In this document: one piece after another, positions 7,282 to 11,960 of the stretch
How positions within the stretch are numbered: the stretch's first letter is position 1
Layout of the letters: each line of letters opens with the position of its first letter
DNA from: an uncultured Collinsella sp.
GTDB taxonomy: Bacteria > Actinomycetota > Coriobacteriia > Coriobacteriales > Coriobacteriaceae
Assembly (NCBI GenBank): GCA_900550355.1
Contig: URRT01000048.1
Location: 1 to 11,960, forward strand
Reading direction: 5' to 3'
Length of the DNA: 11,960 nt
The notes under the pieces: generated by a model
Databases searched by the model: none
The model's input: the letters and a program-made list of their open reading frames with translations, nothing else
What the model was told of the DNA's origin: nothing
Made by a program: the position numbers and the translations under genes

Positions 7282-7310
7282 TTGACCAAATAGTTATACT
7301 AAACTATTTT
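7282..7310 (+). promoter_or_regulatory. Promoter of the small-protein/P-type ATPase operon
   Basis: The -35 is TTGACC (7282-7287), with a 17-base spacer, then -10 TATTTT (7305-7310). An alternative is TTAGCC (7272-7277), 17 bases, TATACT (7295-7300). Either would start the message about 75-90 bases before the first gene. The leader holds two small hairpins: GGTGC/GCACC at 7343-7356 and GCCGC/GCGGC at 7359-7374. Confidence 0.6.
7288..7309. promoter_or_regulatory. Palindromic operator between -35 and -10
   Basis: AAATAGTT (7288-7295), six bases, AACTATTT (7302-7309): perfect 8-base arms. It begins directly after the -35, covers the whole spacer and overlaps the first five bases of the -10. A repressor bound here would block RNA polymerase. 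Given the genes downstream, a metal-sensing repressor (DtxR/MntR, Fur or CopY type) is a reasonable guess, but the site does not match a consensus I can name with confidence. Confidence 0.55.
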
Positions 7311-7390
7311 CAAAAGCGTGCTCGAGCAAACTAATGAACTCGGGTGCTAAGGCACCATGCCGCGCTTGTGCGGCAAAAGGGAGAAGCAAC

Positions 7391-7636
7391 ATGAAGAAGT
7401 CGACGTTTAACACTCTGCTTGTCGGTGGCGGTTTTCTGCTTGGTACGGCCGGCATCAAGCTGCTCACCAGCGCTCCGGTAAAGAACGCCTGCGTGCAGGG
7501 CATCGCGTGCGGTATGCGCGTCAAGAACTGCTACCAGGACATGGTCGAGCAGGCCAAGGCCAATGTCGATGACATGGTTGCCGAGGCTGCCTACATCACC
7601 CAGAGCGAGGCCGCTGCTGACGAGGCAGCCGAGTAA
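7391..7636 (+). CDS. Small membrane protein, DUF6110-like, P-type ATPase partner
   Basis: 81 residues from the ATG at 7391, preceded by AAAAGGGAGAAG at 7375-7386. An in-frame ATG at 7334 would add 19 residues but lies in the hairpin leader. The N-terminus MKKSTFNTLLVGGGFLLGTAGIK has a glycine-rich hydrophobic segment (about 8-25) that should cross or anchor in the membrane. A helical, acidic tail rich in Ala and Glu follows (about 50-81). Cysteines C34, C40 and C47 lie just after the membrane segment and could contact metal, which is inference. The layout resembles the DUF6110 family, which I recall next to heavy-metal P-type ATPases in Coriobacteriia and Firmicutes; this is recollection, not a search. 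It lies 18 bases before the ATPase and is surely co-transcribed. The biochemical role is unknown; a chaperone or regulatory subunit is possible. Confidence 0.8.
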   Translation: MKKSTFNTLLVGGGFLLGTAGIKLLTSAPVKNACVQGIACGMRVKNCYQDMVEQAKANVDDMVAEAAYITQSEAAADEAAE

Positions 7637-7654
7637 CGCTCCCAGGCACAAACT

Positions 7655-9730
7655 ATGAGATTCTCGATTATCAGCGAGATCCCCGGCAGGACCCGTCTTC
7701 AATTGGCGGGTCCTGTGCCAGAGAGCGATCTCGATGCACTTCTTAAGCTCAGCGGCGATATCGACGGCGTGCACAAGGTGCGCGTGTATGGCCGTATTGG
7801 CCAGATGGCGCTCGAATTTGACGAGCAGTGTCGTGCGGGCGTGCTCGACGCCTTGGGTGCGCTCGATGCCCAGGCCATTGCCGACGCAAAGACAGGCTAC
7901 GTGATGCAGCTTGAGCCACGCAAGCACAAGCTCGTCATGGATCTTGCCACACTTATCGGCGCCCACTACGCGCGCCGCTGGTTCTTGCCGACGCCTCTGC
8001 GTGCGGTGTTTGTCGTGGCCGGTTACATGGCATTTTTGCGCGCTGCCCTTCATGAGCTGGCGCAGCCGCGCCTGACCGTTCCCGTGCTCGACGCTTCGGC
8101 CATCGGCATTTCGTTCGTCAAGCGTGATGTCGACACCGCGGGCCAGACAATGTTCCTGCTCAACGTGGGCGAGCTGCTCGAGGACTACACCCGCGCCATG
8201 AGCGAAAACGAGCTCATCAACTCGCTGCTCGATGTGCCCGACAAGGCGCAAAAGGTCGTCGGCGACACCGAGGTGAGCGTTGCTGCGACCGAGCTCGAGC
8301 CCGGCGATCTGGTCGCCGTACGCACCGGCATGTCCATCTGCATTGACGGTGTGGTCGAACAGGGGAGCGCCATGGTCAACCAGGCGACCCTGACCGGCGA
8401 GCCGCTTGCCGTCGAGCGCAGCGCAGGCGACGACGTGTTCGCCGGAACTGTCGTGGAAGACGGCAGCATCTTGGTGCGCGTGCGCGCCAACACGGCGCAG
8501 ACCAAGCTGCGCTCGATCGTCTCGCTCGTGCAGACCGCCGACTCACTCAAGTCCGAGGGCCAGTCGCATATGGAGGACCTTGCCAACAAGATCGTCCCGT
8601 GGAACTTCCTGCTCGCGGGCCTTGTCGCTCTCACCACGCGTAGCCTCATCAAGACCTCGGCGGCGCTGATGGTCGACTACTCGTGCGCACTCAAGCTCAC
8701 GGGTTCCGTCGCCGTCATGACTGCCATGAGCGATGCTGCCAAGATGGGCGTCATGGTCAAGGGCGCCAAGTACTTTGAGTCGTTTGCCAAGGCCGACACC
8801 ATTGTGTTTGATAAGACTGGCACGCTCACCGAGGCCCAGCCGCGTCTTGCCTGCGTACTCACCACCGATGGTTGGAGCGAGGACGAGATCCTGCGCCTTT
8901 CCGCTTGCTTGGAGGAGCATTTTCCGCATCCGGTGGCGCGCGCCGTGGTCAATGCGGCATGCGAGCGCGGGCTCGAGCACCGCGAGCGCCACGCTGCCGT
9001 CGAGTACATCGTGGCGCACGGCATTGCCTCGTCCATCGAAGGGCGTCGCGCCATCATCGGTTCCGCTCACTTTGTGTTCGATGACGAGGGCGCACAGCTC
9101 GAATCCGACATCAAGGAGCGCATCGAATCCCAGATGCAGGGCTTGTCGCCGCTGTACCTGGCGGTCGACGGCACGGTCGTGGGCGTGCTCGGCATCGAGG
9201 ATCCGCTTAAGCCCGGGGTCCGTGAAGCCATCGCCGACCTGCATGCGCTGGGCGTCAAACATGTCGTTATGCTCACGGGCGATTCTGAACGCACGGCCGA
9301 GCGCATTGCGTGCGAGGCGGGTGTCGACGAGTTTAAGGCCGAGCTGCTGCCCGAGGACAAGTACGCGTATGTGGAGCGCATTAAGGGCGAGGGGCGCCAC
9401 GTTGCCATGGTGGGCGACGGTGTCAACGATTCGCCGGCGCTCGGTTTGGCCGACGTGGGGCTGGCAATGGGTGGCGGAAGCGACATTGCCAAGGAGGTCG
9501 CCGATATCATCCTGACCGATACAGATCTGGCCGCGATCGTGCGCCTGCGCCGTATGAGCCAGGGTCTCATCGACCGTCTGACGAGCTCCTACTCTAAGGT
9601 GATGCTCACCAACTCAGCACTCTTGGCACTGGGCATTACCGGCATGATCACTCCACAGACGTCGTCGCTGCTGCACAACGGCTCAACGATCGCCTACAGC
9701 CTGGGCAACGCAAAGGCGTACCTGCATTAG
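7655..9730 (+). CDS. P1B-type heavy-metal-translocating ATPase with atypical SCA motif
   Basis: 691 residues. The N-terminal ~80 residues resemble an HMA-like fold (IPGRTRLQL, then VHKVRVYGRIGQMALEF) but lack the CxxC metal site. Actuator TGE is at 247-249. The sixth-helix metal motif is S343-C344-A345 followed by LK, in place of the usual CPC or SPC. The phosphorylated Asp is D386 in DKTGT, the P1B HP motif is H425-P426, and the hinge GDGVND is at 587-592. A late membrane helix carries LHNGSTI. All catalytic motifs are intact, so it should pump a metal ion across the membrane at the cost of ATP. The unusual motif makes Cu or Zn assignment unsafe; Mn, Fe or Co are options. The start at 7655 has only a weak ribosome site (CCAGG), in keeping with coupling to the small gene upstream. 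A strong terminator follows. Confidence 0.93.
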   Translation: MRFSIISEIPGRTRLQLAGPVPESDLDALLKLSGDIDGVHKVRVYGRIGQMALEFDEQCRAGVLDALGALDAQAIADAKTGYVMQLEPRKHKLVMDLATLIGAHYARRWFLPTPLRAVFVVAGYMAFLRAALHELAQPRLTVPVLDASAIGISFVKRDVDTAGQTMFLLNVGELLEDYTRAMSENELINSLLDVPDKAQKVVGDTEVSVAATELEPGDLVAVRTGMSICIDGVVEQGSAMVNQATLTGEPLAVERSAGDDVFAGTVVEDGSILVRVRANTAQTKLRSIVSLVQTADSLKSEGQSHMEDLANKIVPWNFLLAGLVALTTRSLIKTSAALMVDYSCALKLTGSVAVMTAMSDAAKMGVMVKGAKYFESFAKADTIVFDKTGTLTEAQPRLACVLTTDGWSEDEILRLSACLEEHFPHPVARAVVNAACERGLEHRERHAAVEYIVAHGIASSIEGRRAIIGSAHFVFDDEGAQLESDIKERIESQMQGLSPLYLAVDGTVVGVLGIEDPLKPGVREAIADLHALGVKHVVMLTGDSERTAERIACEAGVDEFKAELLPEDKYAYVERIKGEGRHVAMVGDGVNDSPALGLADVGLAMGGGSDIAKEVADIILTDTDLAAIVRLRRMSQGLIDRLTSSYSKVMLTNSALLALGITGMITPQTSSLLHNGSTIAYSLGNAKAYLH

Positions 9731-9754
9731 CAGACGTGTTCGCCCACGTTATCT

Positions 9755-9807
9755 GGCCTGCGCCCGGACGGCATCGGTATTGTCCGGGCGCAGGCCTTCT
9801 TTTGTTT
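9755..9807 (+). terminator. Strong Rho-independent terminator after the P-type ATPase
   Basis: Perfect 15-bp stem: GGCCTGCGCCCGGAC (9755-9769), a 12-base loop, and its complement (9782-9796), then TTCTTTTGTTT. It closes the metal-transport operon. Its T-tract overlaps the -35 of the next promoter (9806-9811). Confidence 0.93.
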
Positions 9808-9853
9808 GACGAGATGTTAGCTCAGATATATGCTCGTGCTAGCACTGCTAGCA
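9806..9853 (+). promoter_or_regulatory. Promoter and autoregulatory operators of the toxin-antitoxin operon
   Basis: TTGACG (9806-9811), 17 bases, TATGCT (9829-9834), which puts the start near 9841. Two copies of the palindrome TGCTAGCA follow at 9837-9844 and 9846-9853, nine bases apart; the first is enlarged to GTGCTAGCAC (9836-9845). Such paired sites at the start point fit autorepression by the antitoxin, as known for RelB/DinJ and VapB systems. Confidence 0.65.
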
Positions 9854-9874
9854 AACGCTGAAGGTGAGGTTGAG

Positions 9875-10228
9875 ATGGCTACCGTTGGCAGCATGGCGCA
9901 GGTGAATGTTCGCGTAGATCGCCAGGTCAAGAACCGTGCCGAGGAGGCACTGCGGCTTTCGGGCGGGTCACTGCCCGAGCTCATCAAAAAGGTGGTGGCC
10001 AAGGTCGCACAGGGTGGCGGGAAGTGCGAGGAAGTGCTTGCGGCTGTCAACGACCGGCAGCAGACCGTCGCGCCCGATACTCCGTTCGCCGCATCGTGGG
10101 CAGCGGCAGACCAGCTTTATGCAGATTTGGGCATCTCTACGTCGCCCGTATCCGACGATCGCGATTGGGACACAATCTATTCCGAAGCCATGGACGAGCG
10201 CTATCGCCAAAAGGGGATGATCCTGTGA
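9875..10228 (+). CDS. RelB/DinJ-like ribbon-helix-helix antitoxin
   Basis: 117 residues from the ATG at 9875, with AAGGTGAGG 5 bases upstream (9861-9869). An in-frame ATG at 9830 sits in the promoter and is rejected; a further in-frame ATG at 9893 (M7) is possible. Residues about 8-45 give a ribbon-helix-helix pattern: strand QVNVRVD, helix QVKNRAEEALRLSG, helix SLPELIKKVVAKVAQ. This should dimerise and bind the TGCTAGCA operators. The C-terminal part (about 65-117, charged, ending DTIYSEAMDERYRQKGMIL) would wrap and block the toxin. It overlaps the toxin gene by four bases (GTGA). Pairing a RelB/DinJ-like antitoxin with a PIN toxin, rather than with RelE/YafQ, is common enough in gut bacteria. 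Family assignment rests on pattern, not on a search. Confidence 0.85.
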   Translation: MATVGSMAQVNVRVDRQVKNRAEEALRLSGGSLPELIKKVVAKVAQGGGKCEEVLAAVNDRQQTVAPDTPFAASWAAADQLYADLGISTSPVSDDRDWDTIYSEAMDERYRQKGMIL

Positions 10229-10740
10229 GCGAGGCTCGCCTCAAAATAATGGTGGATGCCAACGTATGGGTTGATTCGTTTTGCGTCGACCATGCCGAGT
10301 CGCTTGCCGCGCGTGCGTTTATTGGGCAGGCGACGGAGGCGGGGGCATTGCTGTTCTTTCCGGTGCATATCGCCAAGGACGTGCTGTATGTTGTACAGCA
10401 CGAACTGAAGCGTAGCGTTCTTGCCAGCGGGGGAGCGCTCGACGAGGCATCTGCCCGTGCAATTGGCGATGCGGCGTTGGCGTTTGTTCGGAACATGGTC
10501 GAAAACGCCACGGCCGTGGGTGCAGATACGTCGGACCTTTGGCTGGCCGACAAATACTTAGCACTCCATCGCGATTACGAGGACAACTTGGTGCTCGCCG
10601 CGTGCAAGCGCGCGCAGGTCGATTACTTGGTGACCAACGATCGCAAGCTGCTCGAACATGCCGATCTTGCAGCAAAGACACCTCGTCAAATGATGCCGAT
10701 TCTTGCTTTGGCCGAACGCGGCGGCGCGGCTATCGGTTGA
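10225..10740 (+). CDS. PIN-domain ribonuclease toxin (VapC-like)
   Basis: 171 residues, started at GTG 10225, which overlaps the antitoxin TGA. AAGGGGA (10210-10216) is the ribosome site. The ATG at 10249 would leave the first catalytic Asp only two residues from the start. PIN motifs: D11 in MVDANVWVD, central acidic residues in the HELKR region, E119-D120 in YEDNLVLAACKR, and N138-D139 in LVTNDRKLL. These acidic residues bind Mg or Mn and cut RNA; VapC-type toxins usually cut tRNA or rRNA, but the target here is unknown. It is longer than the typical 130-140-residue VapC. The gene contains a perfect 8-bp intragenic hairpin at 10381-10401. The toxin looks intact and neutralised by the gene in front. 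Confidence 0.88.
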   Translation: MSEARLKIMVDANVWVDSFCVDHAESLAARAFIGQATEAGALLFFPVHIAKDVLYVVQHELKRSVLASGGALDEASARAIGDAALAFVRNMVENATAVGADTSDLWLADKYLALHRDYEDNLVLAACKRAQVDYLVTNDRKLLEHADLAAKTPRQMMPILALAERGGAAIG

Positions 10741-10752
10741 CGCGAACTGTTT

Positions 10753-10800
10753 GCGGGCCTCTTGGACGACGATGCGCCAAGGGACCCGCGTCTGCTATTT
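10753..10800. terminator. Possible bidirectional terminator between convergent genes
   Basis: GCGGGCCTCTTGG (10753-10765) pairs with CCAAGGGACCCGC (10777-10789) with one mismatch and one wobble, loop 11 bases. The plus side continues GTCTGCTATTT, a weak T-tract. It lies in the 58-base gap between the toxin gene and the convergent hypothetical gene. Confidence 0.45.
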
Positions 10801-11233
10801 ACAAAAGCTCGGCCTTAATGGCGGGACTTTCTGCGAGCTGCTCGGCTGCCTTTTCGTCGGAGCTGTCGAGTGCTGCCAGGCTGCGGTAGACCCACTCGTT
10901 GACCTGGGTGTTCTTGACGCCTGCGGTCTGCATAAGGGCGCCTATCTCGCGGATTGCTGCGAGCAGATCGGCCTTGGGACCCGCGAGCTCGACCTCGATG
11001 CCGTGGTAGGCGGCCACGCCGCGGTTCTCACTCACGTGGTCGATAAAGCCCTCGACGGTCTCAAGCTGCTGGGCGAGAGCTGCATCATCGTCAGCGTCTA
11101 GCGCGACGAGTGCGTTCGATACCGTGAGGGCGGGATGTCCGCAAGGGACAAAGCCTTCGATGACATCCATAGCTTCGGTAATGGTTGAACCCAGGCCTGC
11201 GAGGGCATTGACGAGTTGCTGCTTGGTATCCAT
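10799..11233 (-). CDS. Conserved-looking hypothetical protein, 144 aa, next to ssrA
   Basis: 144 residues starting at ATG (complement of 11231-11233), with AAAGGA 6 bases upstream on that strand, a good ribosome site. I do not recognise the family. The protein is acidic and looks almost wholly helical, with no signal peptide or membrane segment. It has one cysteine, in FVPCGHPALTVSNALVALDAD (about 28-48). A GIEVELAGPKADLLAAIREIG stretch (about 78-98) and a short acidic C-terminus follow. It is oriented away from ssrA and convergent with the toxin gene, so it is likely transcribed alone. The good ribosome site, plausible promoter and balanced composition argue for a real gene. Confidence 0.8.
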   Translation of the reverse strand: MDTKQQLVNALAGLGSTITEAMDVIEGFVPCGHPALTVSNALVALDADDDAALAQQLETVEGFIDHVSENRGVAAYHGIEVELAGPKADLLAAIREIGALMQTAGVKNTQVNEWVYRSLAALDSSDEKAAEQLAESPAIKAELL

Positions 11234-11267
11234 AACGGTCCTTTCGACGAGTCAATTTTGCTTGGCG

Positions 11268-11295
11268 AAAATATACGTGACGCGATCGGTAACAA
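11268..11295 (-). promoter_or_regulatory. Likely promoter of the 144-aa hypothetical gene
   Basis: On the minus strand, TTGTTA (complement of 11290-11295), 16 bases, TATTTT (complement of 11268-11273), or TATATT (11270-11275) with a shorter spacer. It lies about 35 bases before the start codon. The fit is moderate. Confidence 0.4.
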
Positions 11296-11368
11296 AAGTG
11301 CGAAGTGCGGCACACATTGGGGTCTTCACAGCTCGTGCATAGAACAACTGTCCGCTTTCAGAACGTGG

Positions 11369-11374
11369 TAAGAT
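11369..11374 (+). promoter_or_regulatory. Tentative -10 element upstream of ssrA
   Basis: TAAGAT is the best -10-like hexamer between the two divergent genes. The partner -35 is poor (ACTGTC, 16 bases upstream). It would give a precursor with about 90 extra 5' bases, to be removed by RNase P. Weak evidence; the rest of 11234-11470 shows no other feature. Confidence 0.25.
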
Positions 11375-11470
11375 AACACTCCACAAGCGGGGCTCGCCCT
11401 GCATGTTCTTTGAAAAGTCGACGGGTGTTGGGTGCTCGTGCCCAATGCCATCCAGACTTTCCCGACATTC

Positions 11471-11834
11471 GGGGGCGACTGGTTTCGACACGATAGCTCT
11501 GAGAGAGGAAGCAAGCCGAGGTCTCCTCGCCTCGTTAAACAGGGGTACCGTCAAATTGAATTGACAACAACTCTTCTTTTGAGCCTATGGCTCTCGCTGC
11601 TTAGTTTATAGCGGCGCGTCAACCCGGTGATTTCCCCGACACCGGCGCGACGTCATGTTAGGGGAATGCTCCTGCGCACGTAATCGGTATGGCGCGGGCT
11701 AAGACCGAACCGGTTAGGACGCCGCGAGCGTGTCGCTGCGCGCAAAGCGTCCGAGACTAAACCAGCGACTGAGCTTGGAGATGCCAATCAGGGGGCTTTC
11801 GTGGACCGGAGTTCGATTCTCCGCGCCTCCACCA
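11471..11834 (+). ncRNA. ssrA: tmRNA (transfer-messenger RNA)
   Basis: 364 bases. The 5' end GGGGGCGACTGGTTTCGACA is the standard tmRNA opening. The 3' end has T-arm CGGAG-TTCGATT-CTCCG (11807-11823), acceptor strand CGCCTCC (11824-11830), then A and a genome-encoded CCA (11832-11834). The acceptor stem pairs 11471-11477 with 11824-11830; its third pair is G-U (11473/11828), the alanine identity element. The tag reading frame ends ALAA-TAG (stop 11602-11604). Reading back, the last in-frame stop is TGA at 11557-11559, so the tag is at most 14 residues. A GAC resume codon (11563-11565) gives DNNSSFEPMALAA. tmRNA with SmpB rescues stalled ribosomes and marks the product for ClpXP-type proteolysis. 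The gene is complete and one-piece, not permuted. Confidence 0.97.
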
Positions 11835-11842
11835 TAAGTAAC

Positions 11843-11880
11843 AGGCAGGTAGATATTCGTATCTACCTGCCTTTTTATTT
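11843..11880 (+). terminator. Rho-independent terminator of ssrA
   Basis: Perfect 13-bp stem AGGCAGGTAGATA (11843-11855), TTCG tetraloop, complement (11860-11872), then TTTTATTT. It follows the CCA end by 8 bases. Confidence 0.95.
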
Positions 11881-11891
11881 CTAGCCCGTAC

Positions 11892-11908
11892 CGCGGAGAA
11901 TTGAACTC
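11892..11908 (-). other. Inverted fragment resembling the tmRNA T-arm
   Basis: The reverse complement of 11892-11908 matches the tmRNA T-arm region 11809-11825 at 16 of 17 bases (one G to A change in the loop). The flanking bases do not complete a T-stem or an acceptor, so this is a fragment, not a gene. It could be a relic of recombination at ssrA or of a decayed tRNA on the minus strand. No gene is visible in 11881-11960. Confidence 0.5.
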
Positions 11909-11929
11909 TATGCAGGGCGCGAGCGTTAA

Positions 11930-11948
11930 ACAAACGCGGAGCGTTTGT
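11930..11948. repeat. Short perfect inverted repeat at the right edge
   Basis: ACAAACGC (11930-11937), GGA, GCGTTTGT (11941-11948). No T-tract follows. It may belong to a feature cut by the window edge. Confidence 0.5.
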
Positions 11949-11960
11949 AGCGAGCGGGCG

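Noticed and set aside
7245..7341. Eight-base inverted pair GAGTTCAT (7245-7252) and ATGAACTC (7334-7341)
   Set aside because: Short, far apart and without extension; likely chance.
7331..8251. 306-codon minus-strand frame opposite the small protein and the P-type ATPase start
   Set aside because: Covers a clear two-gene operon, has no credible motif and no matching promoter.
9830..9874. Upstream ATG extending the antitoxin by 15 residues
   Set aside because: It falls in the predicted -10 and operator region. The ATG at 9875 has AAGGTGAGG at proper distance.
10381..10401. GTGCTGTA/TACAGCAC hairpin inside the toxin gene
   Set aside because: Perfect 8-bp stem, but within well-conserved-looking coding sequence and without T-tract; no function can be supported.

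Overview
The window looks like a chromosomal stretch of a GC-rich gut actinobacterium of the class Coriobacteriia, most likely Collinsella or a close relative. This is an inference from gene style, codon use, the short dispersed palindromes and the tmRNA, not from a database match. No rRNA, CRISPR array, transposase or phage gene was seen.

Layout, left to right. (1) The 3' end of gatB (to 686), then a 391-base gene-free stretch (687-1077). It holds a large perfect inverted repeat enclosing a hairpin terminator, a second terminator, a short dispersed palindrome, and a 75-base palindrome made of two CRP/FNR-like sites. (2) A stand-alone AAA+ ATPase with a C-terminal DUF4143/nuclease-like region (1078-2442), with lower GC than its neighbours where sampled. 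(3) An AraC-type regulator on the minus strand (2507-3511), divergent from two back-to-back ABC exporter-type half-transporters (3626-5452 and 5453-7210). The arrangement resembles the ybtA-ybtPQ unit of siderophore systems. (4) A second copy of the dispersed palindrome (7212-7244), then a promoter whose 17-base spacer contains most of a 22-base palindromic operator. It drives a two-gene unit: a small membrane protein (7391-7636) and a P1B-type metal ATPase with an atypical Ser-Cys-Ala metal-site motif (7655-9730), closed by a strong terminator. (5) A compact toxin-antitoxin operon: RelB/DinJ-like antitoxin (9875-10228) overlapping a PIN-domain RNase (10225-10740), with operator repeats at the predicted transcription start. 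(6) A minus-strand hypothetical gene (10799-11233). (7) The tmRNA gene ssrA (11471-11834) and its terminator, followed by an inverted, degenerate copy of the tmRNA T-arm.

Working picture: the AraC protein probably controls the ABC pair. The small membrane protein and P-type ATPase probably form one metal-responsive transport unit. The toxin-antitoxin pair and the lower-GC ATPase look like accessory cargo between housekeeping anchors (gatB, ssrA). The best candidates for under-described biology are the small-protein/P-type ATPase unit with its operator, the CRP-like palindrome in front of the DUF4143 ATPase, and the inferred tmRNA tag with a GAC resume codon.
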